DNA of 64,000 nt, from positions 3,534,001-3,598,000 of the forward strand of contig NC_059503.1 of NCBI RefSeq assembly GCF_914767665.1. Direction: 5' to 3'. Below are positions 11,250 to 22,275 of the stretch, piece by piece. The DNA comes from Harmonia axyridis. Its lineage: Eukaryota; Arthropoda; Insecta; Coleoptera; Coccinellidae. Made by a program: the position numbers and the translations under genes. The notes under the pieces are model-generated. The model had not been told where the DNA came from. It saw nothing but the letters and a program-made list of their open reading frames with translations, and ran no database searches. The stretch's first letter is position 1. The number at the start of each line of letters is the position of its first letter.

Positions 11250-12514
11250 ATAGACGTACAACTTTGCTTCCGCCGTTTCTTTCCGAAATTCGAGGCTTTA
11301 TTTTGAAAAACTGGCTATACATTTAAGATTACAAGTATTGTCCATCGTTGGACTCTACTTTCTCCCATCTTTCGGGCAATGTACGAATCTTGCATTGAAA
11401 AAACTGGTCATCTTTTGAAGCGATCCATGAATTGATCCAATTTTTACTTCTTCATAAGACCGGAAGTGTTGGTCAGCCAAGCCGTGTTTCATTTATCGAA
11501 ACAAGTGATAGTCCGATTGAGCAACGTCTGGAGAGGACTGCTAGGGCTTCCCATTTCAACGTTTCCAAGCATGTCTTGACCACTTTCGCAACATAAGGTC
11601 GAGCATTGTCATGCTGTAAAATACTTTATGATGTATTGTGGCCGTTTGTTTTTCGATGCTCGGCTCTAACGCATCAAGTGCGTTTGATAAGGATCGCCTG
11701 TGATTGTTTCAGTCGGTTTTAACAACACATAATACACTACGCCTAGCTGGCCCCACAACAATACTGAACATGATCTTGGAACCGTGAATATTCGGTTTGG
11801 CCGTCGACTTGAAAGCATGGCTGGGATATGCCCATGATTTTCTGCACTTGGGATTATCGTAATGAGCCTATTTTGCGTCTCCAGTCACAATGCGATGCAG
11901 AAATCTCTTACGTCTTTGCCTTGCAAGCAGCTGATCACAAGCAAACAAACGCCATTCAAAATTCTTGGCTTCAACTCTTACGGCAGCCAATTTTCTTGTT
12001 TCTGGATCACTTCCATGACTTTCAGGCATTTTGAAATGGCTTTTTGCGTCACTCTCAATGATCCTGCCAATTTTTGTTGCGTTTGACACGAGTCTTGATC
12101 ATGTAATGCCTCCAATTCTGCATCTTCGAAAGCCTTTTCTCTTCCACCGCCAGGCTGGTCTTCGAAGTCAAAATCACCGTTCTTGGAGCGTTGAAACCAC
12201 TCTCGGCACGTTCTTCCTTTGAAAGCAGCCTCACCATGAGTATTTGAGAGCATTCGATGAGCCTCAGCTGCAGATTTCTCATTTTGAAGCAGAAAATTTA
12301 AACTTCCCGCAAATGACGAGAATTTGGCTCGTAAGCTGACATGTTGAATCGAGAATAGCTCTATGATGCAGACACAAGTTGACTTTTATTTCGATGGCGT
12401 TATGTCTACAAATACCCAAGCTTATTGTATGTCATATACGATCTATTTGCCTCGACTACTATTTCCGCTACAGCTATATATTGCAAAACGGCGGAAGCAA
12501 AGTTGTAGACCTAA
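11250..12514 (-). mobile_element. Family C mariner, copy C4 (about 1265 bp, nearly full length)
   Basis: Both ends are present: GTACAACTTTGCTTCCGCCG at 11256-11275 and its inverted partner CGGCGGAAGCAAAGTTGTAG at 12489-12508, with TA at 12515-12516. The length is normal for a mariner. On the minus strand, in order, are the leader, the N-terminal helix-turn-helix region (open pieces 11978-12253 and 12055-12282, e.g. EALHDQDSCQTQQKLAGSLRVTQ), the linker with KQENWLP and the ERRLFACDQLL region (11868-12089), and the C-terminal part. Several frameshifts make it a pseudogene. It is the best template in the window for reconstructing family C ends. Confidence 0.92.
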
Positions 12515-13832
12515 TAAATTCTACCAAAATTAGTCAAGACTCCTATGGATATTGTCCTATGGATATTGTCAGATTTATCATAGTGGTAGATCAGGGTTTA
12601 CAACAAAAGATCGAACTGGTCGCTTTTCTGAGAAGCTGTTTTGTTTCGAATCGTCGTAGAACAGATCCACAAGGCTTCGATTTTTATCAAATACATTCCT
12701 TTATCTGTATCAAAGTACATAATTCAAAAACCACAAGCTCATTGCAAGTAAAAACTTGCTCTCTTCCTCCAGCAAATTCCAAATTCTTCAAAAACCCCCA
12801 AACAATGAAATTCCTCGACCAATCCGACTAAAGCGCCTTCCAACCTGTTCTACAAGGAACGCTCCAACATAAAAAAGGCACATGCTACCTTACGTTAATC
12901 TACTGAAACAATGCTCTTACAGGGATTGTTTACCCAACCGTCGTAAATACGCTTGTTCGATAACCATTACCATTAGCATGATTGAAAAGAAGTACACGGC
13001 TTGCCCTGTTCCAATCATACCAACATACCGGACCGTACGAGACTCTAGAATGAATCGTATTAAATCGAGTATAATCATAAGTCATGTCATGCGAGGGCAT
13101 GTAAAGTCCAGGATAATGAATTTAAAGGGCAATGCAGCTTAGAGGAGAGCTGACGTTTGAATAATAGATGAGCCTTATACGCAGTTGTTACGCAGAGATT
13201 TTGTTCGGTGTTTGAAAGAGAGGTTTTTAGGATGATAAGCAACTTTGAGAGTTGATTATTCGCTTAATGGATTGTCTGTGCTTCATTGAAAAATAACCAG
13301 TGATTATTTTTCGAGCAAATTTTTCATCAAATCTAGAAATACAACAATTTCTATCCAATTGCCATCATTTACTACTGATATGAATCTAGTTGACTTTTTG
13401 TTCAGCTCGATAGAAGCACAATCTGAAAGATATTCCTAAACTGGAGGTACCAACGAATTTGACAGATTCCTTGGATAATTTTAAGGAAAAAACGCCCATA
13501 AAAATGGGACTGCATATGCTTTGTTTTTGAGATACAGGGTGATTCTTGTAATTCTTTTTGTGATGATAATATATGGATTATTTATTAATTATTCCTACAG
13601 ATCAGGAAAATAAGCAACAGAACTAATAATTAATTCATTCATCACAGCTCACTAACTTGGTTCCTATCATGATTTCTATTTTTCTGAGGATTGTTTGAAA
13701 TTTTTTTCTCGGAATCGGTAAGATACGACAAAACTACAAAAAAAGCAAAAAAGTTTAGTACTAGATCAAAGTGTCACCACAATTTTAAACTACCAGTGGT
13801 CCACCAAAAAAGGGTTTAGGAGGACAAACAAA
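12515..13832. other. No gene recognised
   Basis: No supported gene. The 86-codon open frame at 12882-13142 has no signature. A CAGGGTGATT string at 13536-13545 resembles the termini of the fold-back at 23200 but has no partner. Confidence 0.45.
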
Positions 13833-14118
13833 AGTAATTGGTCTATGCGGATAAGCCACAAACCCTTGACCATTTGGAAGACAACATTCGCCTTGTTATT
13901 GTCGATATACGGCCACAAATTTTGGAAAAAGTCATCGAAAATTGGACGTCCAGATTGGACTACATCCGAGCCAGCCGTGGCGGTCATATGCCAGAAATCA
14001 TATTTAAAATGTAATGCCACAAGATTATCTTGGGGATAAATAAAATTCATGTCAATCGAATAATCCATCGTTGTTTTATTGCAATTAAAAGTTCTATAGC
14101 TCTAAAAGAAACACCCTT
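13833..14118 (+). mobile_element. Family A mariner-like element, copy A4 (3' end)
   Basis: Sense 3' fragment starting in the VYADKPQTLDHLEDNIR region of the transposase and running through the C-terminus to the terminal repeat, which ends CACCCTT at 14112-14118. No coding sequence survives upstream of 13833. Confidence 0.9.
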
Positions 14119-14520
14119 TGTATAACAGTAATAGCGCCCAAAAAACATAAAATCTCTTCATTCATCTCATTTTATGAATTCTCTTCTAGAGTTTGACCTG
14201 AATCACACACATTCCTTTCATCATTACCTAATTGAATTATATTAACGATTCTTTTGTTTCGAGATTTACGACCCATTTAAATGTCACAATATTAACTGGA
14301 CCCATTATTCTTTGCACGGGAAAAGAGTGAATAGTACCATAGAGATAATTGAATTGTTGGCCATCCAAAGTGCTGAAGCGTGCAAGAAATGTCGAAATTA
14401 GAATTCGATTTGAGAATCTTTTCAAGTATGAAGAGTACAATGTGACACCCAAATGACAAGCTAACAATGAGACAGTTTGGAAAAGTGTTGATTTGCATAT
14501 TTTGCAATTCTGTGATAGTA
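14119..14520. other. No gene recognised
   Basis: AT-rich spacer between copies A4 and A5. Overlapping minus-strand open frames at 14237-14585 have no family signature. Confidence 0.45.
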
Positions 14521-15411
14521 AAGGGTGTTTTTTTAGAGCTATAGAACTGGATTATTCGATTGACATGAATTTTATTTATCCGCAAGATAATCTTGTGGCA
14601 TTACATTTTAAATATGATTTCTGACATATGACCGACACGGCTGGCTCGGATGTAGTCCAATCTGGACGTCCAATTTTCGATGACTTTTTCCAACATTTGT
14701 GGTCGTATATCGGCAATAACACGGCGAATGTTGTCTTCCAAATGGTCAAGGGTTTGTGGCTTATCCGCATAGACCAATGACTTTACATAGCCCCTAAGAA
14801 AGTTGTCTGGCGGTGTTAAATCACAAGATCTTGGAGGCCAATTCACAGGTCCAAAACGTGAAACTAGGCGGTCACCAAACGTGTCTTTCAATGAATCGAT
14901 TGTGGCACGAGCTGTTGTTGGAACCACAGCTCCTGGACATCATGGTTGTTCAATTCAGGAATGAAAAAGTTAGTAATCATGGCTCTATACCGATCACCAT
15001 TGACTGTAACGTTCTGGCCATCATCGTTTTTGAAGAAGTACGGACCAATGATTCCACCAGCTCATAAAGCGCACCAAACAGTCAGTTTTTCTGGATGTAG
15101 CGGTGTTTCGACACACACTTGAGGATTAGCTTCACTTCAAATGCGGCAGTTTTGTTTGTTGACGTAGCCATTCAACCAGAAGTGCGCTTCATCGCTAAAC
15201 AAAATAAAGTGGACGTAGTGCACGATACGTATTCCGTACAGAACCATTATTCTCGAAATAAAATTGCACTATTTGCAAGCGTTGTTCAGGCGTGAGTCTC
15301 TTCATGATGAATTGCCAAACCAAATTGAGAATAAATCACTTGACAGCTGTTAAATCGGTCGCCATCTTGAATAGTAATGCCAAGTTATATACCTCGAAAA
15401 CAAACACTCGT
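14521..15411 (-). mobile_element. Family A mariner-like element, copy A5 (891 bp)
   Basis: The left end AAGGGTGTTTTTTT is preceded by TA, and the right end CACTCGT is followed by TA at 15412-15413. A 20-bp or so deletion sits inside the left terminal repeat: the usual AAATTGCAATAAAACAACG is missing. Minus-strand transposase pieces (14601-14927) include YVKSLVYADKPQTLDHLEDN and the C-terminus. The first catalytic Asp region (SDEAHFWLNGYVNK) is near 15190. The deletion between the N-terminal domain and this motif is the long-junction form (CGCTAAACAAAATAAAGTGG). Confidence 0.92.
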
Positions 15412-15448
15412 TATTTCATTTATTTAGAAAAAAAAATTGAAATAGTGT

Positions 15449-15600
15449 TGAAGAACACGCCATCATTCTCAACTTGTTGGACTTTGTTGTCCTTTGACTA
15501 CGTGGACAATTTTACGTAAACATCTTGACCTCCGTGCTAATAAAATACAACTCGTGCAAGAATTAAAGCCAAATGACCATCGTTTATGTCGCAAAATGAG
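15449..15600 (+). pseudogene. Transposase middle-segment relic (family A-like)
   Basis: One plus-strand frame reads RHHSQLVGLCCPLTTW then TILRKHLDLRANKIQLVQEL, ending KPNDHRLCRK. This is the linker between the HTH and first catalytic Asp in the DD41D-like transposase group (SQQLGL...TTW..LRK.L.L...KIQL.QELKPND). It is the segment that all family A copies here have deleted. It lies about 40 bp outside the right end of A5, in opposite orientation. Similarity stops near 15600. It could come from a complete family A ancestor or a related family. Confidence 0.75.
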
Positions 15601-15963
15601 TTTCGAACCGGTACCGAACTTCATAAGACGCGAATTTGGACGCCGTTCGAAGTCGACGCCGTCGCAGGTATCCATCACGACCCGAAGGAAGGAGGAATTC
15701 CAATCATAATCAATCACCCAGATCGGTTCTATTCGCGTGAACGTCAAACGGGCCATTTCCTGCACGTCAGTCGATGCAAATGCAATACAAGTTTTACACG
15801 ACGTAATAACCGTATTTTGTCGAAGTTATAAGTGTCAGTAACAAGAGGTTTACAATGTCTGTTCGTAGCCGGCCCGTAAATTATTGAATTTAATCAACAA
15901 TTTCAATAGGTCTGGCGCGGTTCCACATACTTCGACGGTATCGCCGATGTTGATGGTCCTGGT
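15601..15963. other. CpG-rich stretch, no gene recognised
   Basis: Relatively CpG-rich sequence with overlapping open frames on both strands (15469-15765 minus, 15586-15831 plus), neither showing a family motif. The composition continues beyond the hAT insertion at 17590-17760, so the two flanks were one contiguous block before the hAT landed. Confidence 0.4.
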
Positions 15964-16017
15964 TAGAGATGAGCGATACCGTGATTTCCAGATCACGTTG
16001 TGAAACGTTCCTGTTCC

Positions 16018-16222
16018 TTTATGATATCAGTGAAATTAAACTGTGACGGTGATCACCGTTTAGGTATCGTATTCGGTTAGAGTCCGTTCCGTTCCCTGTT
16101 CCGCAGCACTGGGAGTGGGGTCACCCCACTACCAGTGCTGTACGGAACGTTCGCTAAACGAATCCGATACCTAAACGGTGATCACGTCACGCTTTAATTT
16201 CACTGATACTGATATCATAAAA
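16018..16222. repeat. Inverted repeat (long hairpin) inside the hAT element
   Basis: Arms of about 100 bp at 16018-16120 and 16124-16222 are inverted copies. Shared blocks include ATGATATCAGTGAAATTAAA, GGTGATCACCGTTTAGGTATCG and GCAGCACTGG, meeting at a central GTGGGGTCACCCCAC palindrome. The arms differ at several positions. The block lies within about 55 bp of the hAT left terminus, where sub-terminal transposase-binding repeats are expected, but it is longer than usual. Confidence 0.85.
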
Positions 16223-16708
16223 GCGCTAAGCAAGCACGGACCGTGCTCGTTATTATTATGTGTATAGATCACCCGAACCTTAGCTCTTTTGTCTTTCTGT
16301 TAATTCTTTAGAGGTAACAGATTTGTAGAATATGGATATGAATAATTTTGGACATCGAAAAATAAATAATACCTACACATACAATAATTCACATGTGAAT
16401 ATATATTGATAATATTAAGTAGCTGATACTGCAATAAAATTAGAGAAAAACAGAAGAAGTAACAATCAGAAATGTACAAAAATATAGTAAAACCAGTTAT
16501 TGAATAATTAAATTTTCTAAATATATTTGATATTTTCTATTAATTTTTGAGCTAATCAAAGAATTGTGAAATCTCTAAATGAAAAGGTATGATTTTTAGG
16601 ACATGGAATAATAAATAATAAGCCATATGCATATATTCATATATTTATTTAATAATAATGATTCTTATTCATTCTCTACCAACGACAAATTGCTATTGAG
16701 GAAGAGAA

Positions 16709-17002
16709 TCATTTGGGTTTTTTATTATTAAGTCTGCTTCGACGTTCTGTCAATATATTTCCGGCTTTCGAAAATAATCTTTCGCACGGAACTGATGTTG
16801 CTAGAGTGCATAATTGATCTTGTGCGATTTTAGATAAATACGGTAACCTTTCTTTGTGATTTTTCCACCACAAGAGTGAATTCTGATGGCGAGATATAAC
16901 ACCCTCTTCAATGTATCCCTGTATTTCAATAATTGCACGAGAATTGTGTGTGCCTTTAGGTTGTACAGAAGCAATGGTTTTGTCGAAAGTAATAGTGAAA
17001 AT
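16709..17002 (-). pseudogene. hAT transposase C-terminal (hATC dimerisation) fragment
   Basis: The minus-strand frame is open for about 97 codons to a TGA at 16709-16711. It contains the hATC signature in order: SLLWWKNHKERLPYLSKIA, then QLCTLATSVPCERLFSKAG, then ILTERRSRLNNKKPK. In known hAT transposases this region mediates dimerisation and ends the protein. The frame is closed upstream by an in-frame stop near 17003. No upstream catalytic exons were found inside the element. Confidence 0.9.
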
Positions 17003-17597
17003 TCACGACTAACGAACGATAACGTTAACGAATATTAACTTTTATTATTAACAGAGAATCAATATCAGTATCAATTCTAACACTTCTAATATTCAGCAGC
17101 TCAAATATTGTAAAATGAACTGTGAAATAATATCAAATTCAAATCCACTAGCAGCTAGAAGAGGGGCATCAGGGGCTGCAGCCCCCCTCAAAGATACCGA
17201 CGATTCGAAGAAAGTTTGTCAATAGAAAAACCATACCTAACGTCTCTAACGTGTTTTCATTTATTTTTTATAATACAGAATACAGTACCAATTATGTAGT
17301 AATTCAGTAGTTATTATTTCTTTGTAGCAAGTATTATAATTCAACAAGTCCTACAAAAATACTTCTCAAAGCCTGCGAAGTTGCCGACAAAGGTTCCGAA
17401 GCAATAAAAACATCAGGCGGGCTTCATAATTTACGATTGCCACGGACGTTGATACGCCCTGAAAATATCTGTGAAATGTTCAAACAGTGATCCCGTCACG
17501 CTCTGTATTCGTTTTGCGGAACTGTGACTACCTGTGACAGTCTGATATCAGTGATTAAATCACAGTTCGTGAAATATCGCTCATCTCTAGTCCTGGT

Positions 17598-17929
17598 GAT
17601 AAATACGCCGTATGACGCGACATGTAAACTTGGCTTTACGGCCTGTTAATCTCTCCCGAATGGCGTGTACGAATTCTGCAATTAGGTAGTTGAGGAATTT
17701 AGCTGTTCAATTGGACACACGATGAGGCGATTGCCATTCGCGAAAATTTCGAATGGAACGCTCTAGGTTAGGTTCATTGGTGTGTTATTGGGTGATCACT
17801 TTAGGGAAAGCAGAATAATTGTGTTTCCACTGCAGCGGAATTTGAATTAACTTAGCACCATTCTTCGAAATAGGTGATTAACGAATTCGCAATCAAATAC
17901 TCGAAGCTCCAAAATTATTAGATATAGTA
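17598..17929. other. No gene recognised
   Basis: Continuation of the CpG-richer flank of the hAT insertion up to about 17760, then ordinary AT-rich DNA. No open frame with a signature. Confidence 0.4.
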
Positions 17930-18113
17930 ACGGGTGATATTTTTCGGGGTATATAACTTTAAGTTGGCATTACTGTTCAAGATGGCGACCGATTTAACAG
18001 CTGTCAAGTGATTTATTCTTCAGTTCAACTGAGAATAAATCACTTGACAGCTGTTAAATCGGTCGCCATCTTGAACAGTAATAAGGTTATATACCTCGAA
18101 AAAAAACACCCGT
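17930..18113. mobile_element. Palindromic MITE made of two inverted family A right ends (184 bp)
   Basis: The unit ACGGGTG...AACTTTAAGTTGGCATTACTG...CAAGATGGCGACCGATTTAACAGCTGTCAAGTGATTTATTCT is followed by its own inverted copy, meeting at about 18020. Both arms are the N-terminal-side terminus of family A elements (compare 42766-42860). The element is flanked by TA at 17928-17929 and 18114-18115. It contains no coding sequence beyond the terminal repeat region, so it must be mobilised in trans if at all. Confidence 0.93.
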
Positions 18114-18115
18114 TA

Positions 18116-19040
18116 TATTATAGGGCAAAATTTTGATTTTAAATCTCAATTATAGACCGAGTAGATACTTGACGTAATTGCTGAAATAATTGATATTGGC
18201 ATTGACCTCTTCCAATTCAATAAAGCCAAAGACACAGATATTGAAATATGAATGTGTTGCTCAAAAAACATAATTGCCATATCATAAGTGAAACTGATTT
18301 CCCATATATCAAATAATTCACATCCAAATCTCATAAGAAATCTCATAACATAATATACGTAAAGGCTTATACACTCTCTTGGAACTAATAGCGAAAGGAC
18401 TGTCCTTCTCCATTAGCGCCTAGTTGACATCCTGTATAGATAGCATCTCTTCTGGGTAGGTGTACCCATCGGTTTGTTAGTCAATTGGGTATAAAATGAG
18501 CGTAATAACGAACTATAAAATTCACTAATTGGGTAACACCCAGTCAAATGATCAGATATCAGATCTTAAGGCCAGATTGAATGTTGTCTAGCTGTCAAGC
18601 TGCTATCTCGAAAGTTGTCGTAATGAATTCACTCTACTTGAAGTTATATCATACCCGTAAATGGATCAATTGGCTGATATAACTTTCTTAAATTCTTCAG
18701 ATTATATCGGGTTACTCTGGAAATTATCGATTGAATGATCCAATCAAATCTGAGTGGGTAACCCTAGAGAATTCCAAATGAAACTACCGACTATGGTTTT
18801 GAGCTCATTGAGCCACTTTCAGTATAGCACCAGTTTAGTCTCTCAGGACTATTTGAACGGAATTCTATTCAATTTGGGTTATTACTGTAATAAAGCTGAA
18901 ATGCAGCAGGGTTAGGCGTTACTTCTGCTTAACAAAATGTATTTTATTGTGAAAACAATTATTCCTTAATTTATTATATTATTTGAATGATCTTCAGAGG
19001 CAAAATAAGATGAATTGTTATCCAGAAACTGGACGATATA
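18116..19040. other. No gene recognised
   Basis: AT-rich intergenic DNA with no recognisable gene or repeat. Confidence 0.45.
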
Positions 19041-20078
19041 TTAGGCCAACTGAAAAGTCCCCGGTATGATGCACAGATGGCGGTGCTAGTATTGAATCCA
19101 TATGATTTTTAGTTAGTACCAACTTTCAAATGATACGTGTCAAAATTTGACAGAATTCCGACCATTAGTTTGTGAGATATAGCGTTGTGAGTGTAGCTAC
19201 TTTTGTTATTTGAAGAAAGATGAAAAAAATAGAATTTAGTGTGCTAATAAAATATTATTTTTTGAAGGGAAAAAATACAGTTGAAGCAAAATCTCGGCTT
19301 AATGAAGAGTTTCCGGGGTCTGCACCAGGAAAATCAACAATCATTGATTGGTATGATAAGTTTAAACATGTTGAAATGAGCATCAAAGACGGCGAACGCA
19401 GCGGGCGCCCAAAAGAGGCTGTCTCCGACGAAAAAATCAAAAAAGTTCACAAAATAATTTTGAATGACCGTAAAGTGAAGTTGATCGAAATAGCAGACAT
19501 TGTGAAGATATCATCTGAAATATTCACGAATATTTGTACCTGAGAAAGCTGTGTGCAAAATAGGTGCCGCGCGACCTCATAATCGATCAAAAGCAACAAC
19601 GTGTTTATGATTCTGAGCAGTGTTTGAAGCTTTTTAAATGCAACAAACCTGAATTTTTGCATCGATATGTGTCAATAGATGAAACAATCGACAGTCAGCT
19701 GAGTGGACTGCACAGGATGAACCGAATCCAAAGCGAGGAGAAGCACAACAGTTAGTTGGCAAGGTTATGGCATCAGTATTTTGGGATGCGCAAGGTGTAA
19801 TATTTATTGATTACCTCCAAAAGGGCCAGACCATCAACAGCGATTATTATATAGCCGTGTCACAAATAAATCAAAACAATGGCAAAATTGCATGAATTGG
19901 CTTCGAATTGCTTCTGCATCCACCGTATTCGCCAGATATAGCGCCCAGCGACTTTTTCTTCAAAGATCGCTATAATCGCTGTATCGCCTCGAAGGCAACT
20001 ATGTTGAATAATAAAATCGAATTTTGCCAAAAAAATTTGTTTCACTATAGTAGACCGGGGACTTTGCAATTGGCCTGT
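19041..20078 (+). mobile_element. Family B irritans-type mariner, copy B1 (1038 bp, decayed)
   Basis: The left end TTAGGCCAACTGAAAAGTCC follows TA (19039-19040), and the right end finishes GGCCTGT followed by TA (20079-20080). The transposase starts at 19220 and is open for 107 codons through both HTH motifs (EFPGSAPGKSTIIDWYDKF, then RSGRPKEAVSDEKIK). It then frameshifts and continues at 19564-19755 (DQKQQRVYDSEQCLKLFK). At least two internal deletions remove the region around the second catalytic Asp. Part of the PPYSPDIAPSDFFF block survives at about 19920-19970. Confidence 0.93.
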
Positions 20079-21316
20079 TACAATCATGACGTTGAGAACA
20101 AACATTGATTGAGATGAAGTAGATATTTTTTCTGCCAAGTCCTATCTTGAGGAGTTTTTCGAGTTGTGGAATTTTTGAATGTTTTATTCGAATTTAGAAT
20201 CCCACCGTTGAATTTTCTCATTTTTTTATTGTTATTAATGATGATTTTTTTCTATATTCGTTGGTATATTTTGTGATGAAAGAAATCCATTGTTTGGAAG
20301 TTACAGTGTTTTTTTCAATTATTTCTATTGAATGTTGATATACCACCCACCGAAAATCAAAGCTCGTCAGTGATGCTGTCATCTTTAAAACGCCTCAAAA
20401 ATCGTGATCTCACATACCGCCAACCTCTTAATAAGAACGCTTCAAACTCAAAGTATTAAATACAAGCCGAAATTTCGACTCAATCGGAATTAATTAAACC
20501 AAAACCAAGCCGATACGATCTGAACGCGCGGCCAACTAAGGTATTCCGATTGCTATCGCACCTCGACGTTTAATTGAAAAAAATTCATTGTTCCTTACGA
20601 ACATGTTCCGTTCTCTATCCATCTCCTTCTCTATCTCTCTCTTTCGAATAGTTGTGTGTATCCGTGAGGAGATAATCTATTTTTTTTCTCGCAAATTTGT
20701 ATGCGACCGGTAACGATACATTTGTTGTATTAAATTACAGGTTGTAGGTATAGGAAATGAACTAATTAAGTTGGAATGATGATGTACGCCTTCAGGAGAT
20801 TTGAGGTGAATGGGATATCTGCTGAAAATACATGCGGATGCAGGAAACTGTGAGGTCTATTGTTTGTCGTATTTTGAAATTATGATGGAATGAGTTTTCA
20901 TGGAAAATAGGTATTGCGGTTAACTCAAATACAGTTGGGCTGCAAATTAAACACAGGGAAGGGGCAATAATTTGAACATATATTCTATTATTCGTAGCCG
21001 GTAACTAAGTTGTTTTATTTCATTTGTTATGCTTTCAAATGAATAATTTATTCTACCAAAATATTTGGGCAAATTTTGGTGAAAAACCCAATATTCACCA
21101 CCTGATGGATCTAATTATTGAAACACAGGAAATATGTACGTTAAAAAATTTCAGGTGAATAAAGATGACAGTACCAAAAGCAACCCACGATCTACATGAT
21201 TTAGATTTTGGACCATAGAGTAATAAGCATAGATCAAGGGAGTATACGCAATTTTTACATGTCCCCAACATTGTTAGATTATGTTTTCCGATTGTGATAT
21301 ATTTTCAAATCCACAA
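20079..21316. other. No gene recognised
   Basis: No supported gene. A short CT-rich simple stretch lies around 20620-20645. Confidence 0.45.
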
Positions 21317-21361
21317 TTTTACTATATCGTTATGAATGTACATTATATTGAATGAAATATA
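21317..21361 (+). repeat. Dispersed repeat E, copy 1, left part
   Basis: Matches 33224-33265 (CTATATCRTTATGAATGTA ... TATTGAATGAAATATA). The match ends exactly at the TA where the Tc1-like fragment starts. Confidence 0.65.
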
Positions 21362-22058
21362 CACTGCGCAAAAAAATTAACGCACATTATGGAAATCTCA
21401 AATTTTTTCAAAATTGAAGGTGTTCTCGATGATAATTATTTTTATCAGAATTATGCATGCATATGTTATCCACTTTCAATGTTTTTCTTCAATACAGATG
21501 TTTTTTCCCAGCAGGAATAAAAAAAAATTAGATTATCAGATTTTGAATGTATTGGCTCCATTCTGAAATCAATTGTTCTCGATCAATTCTAATGATCAAT
21601 AGTTTTTCTTTCGTTTGATTTTCTACACTCGATCGCTATGCAACGCGAAACACGCAATTTCACCCAAGAGGAATGTGCCCAAGTGATAGTTTTGCGAGAA
21701 GAAGGGTGGACATACACAAGAATTGCAGAAAGGTTTGGAGTTTCCCATACAAGTGTGTCCAGAATGTTGCAGTGATTCAGGGAGACAGGTATGAATGTCC
21801 GAAGACCAGGACAGGATAGACCACGGGTAACAACTGCCATTCAAGAACGTTACTTGAGAGTTTCTTCGTTGAGACAACGGTTTGCAACCGCTCGCCTCCT
21901 TCAAAATCAGCTTGAGCAAACTCATGGGGTGCAAATTAGCACTCAGACAATAAGAAATCGCCGCAGAGAATATGATTTAAGGCCTCGTGCCGCGGCAAGA
22001 GGACCAGCTCTTACCCAAGCACATCGAAGGGCGCGTTTGGATTTTGCGTGGTTCATAT
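21362..22058 (+). mobile_element. Tc1-like element, 5' half
   Basis: The terminus CACTGCGCAAAAAAATTAAC directly follows a TA (21360-21361), as in Tc1-type transposons. A leader and the N-terminal transposase half follow. Similarity to Tc1-like proteins ends abruptly in LDFAW near 22056 and sequence matching repeat E resumes, so the catalytic half and right terminus are missing. Confidence 0.88.
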
Positions 22059-22063
22059 TTTGA
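21638..22063 (+). pseudogene. Tc1-like transposase, N-terminal half with one nonsense codon
   Basis: Starts MQRETRNFTQEECAQVIVL and carries a paired-like helix-turn-helix (WTYTRIAERFGVSHTSVSRM). A single in-frame TGA at 21773-21775 is codon 46. The same frame then continues through the GRPR-like linker (RRPGQDRPRVTT) and second HTH (ARLLQNQLEQTHGVQISTQT, then IRNRRREYDLRPR). It ends after HRRARLDFAW, just before the first catalytic Asp would occur. Because only one stop interrupts 141 codons, the fragment is comparatively young. Confidence 0.88.
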
Positions 22064-22275
22064 GTTTATATGGAACGTTGATTAATTATGGGACATAAAA
22101 AGTGCGTTCTTTGTTGAGAAACTAGCGAATTGAGTGAAATATCCTATCACTGATAGGTTTTCATTTCCGCGAGCTTCATGTCAAATTTGATGGTTCATGT
22201 TGGGGACAAAATTTGCTCATTGAAAATGACATATGCTCTATCCATATTTATTACTCTGAAAATGTCCTACATAAG
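22059..22275 (+). repeat. Dispersed repeat E, copy 1, right part
   Basis: Matches 33496-33715 at roughly nine of ten positions by eye: GGGACATAAAAAGTGCGTTC, GAGAAACTAGCGAATTGAGTG, CATGTCAAATTTGATGGTTC, AAATTTGCTCATTGAAAATG. No coding frame. The two copies end at similar points (TCCTAC or TCCTGT). Confidence 0.8.

Larger units (their letters stand above)
15964..17589 (-). mobile_element. Degenerate hAT element (1626 bp) with exact 8-bp target duplication
   Basis: The termini are TAGAGATGAGCGATA and the inverted TATCGCTCATCTCTA. They are flanked by identical 8-bp copies of GTCCTGGT (15956-15963 and 17590-17597), the hallmark of hAT transposition. The interior holds a hAT dimerisation-domain remnant on the minus strand (16709-17002) and an imperfect hairpin of about 205 bp near the left end (16018-16222). 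The N-terminal BED zinc finger and catalytic core were not recognised, so this is an internally deleted, non-autonomous copy. The perfect duplication suggests a not very ancient insertion. Confidence 0.92.

Noticed and set aside
12379..12831. 150-codon plus-strand ORF
   Set aside because: It begins inside the antisense of the mariner C4 leader and terminal repeat and continues into AT-rich DNA, so it is a chance frame.
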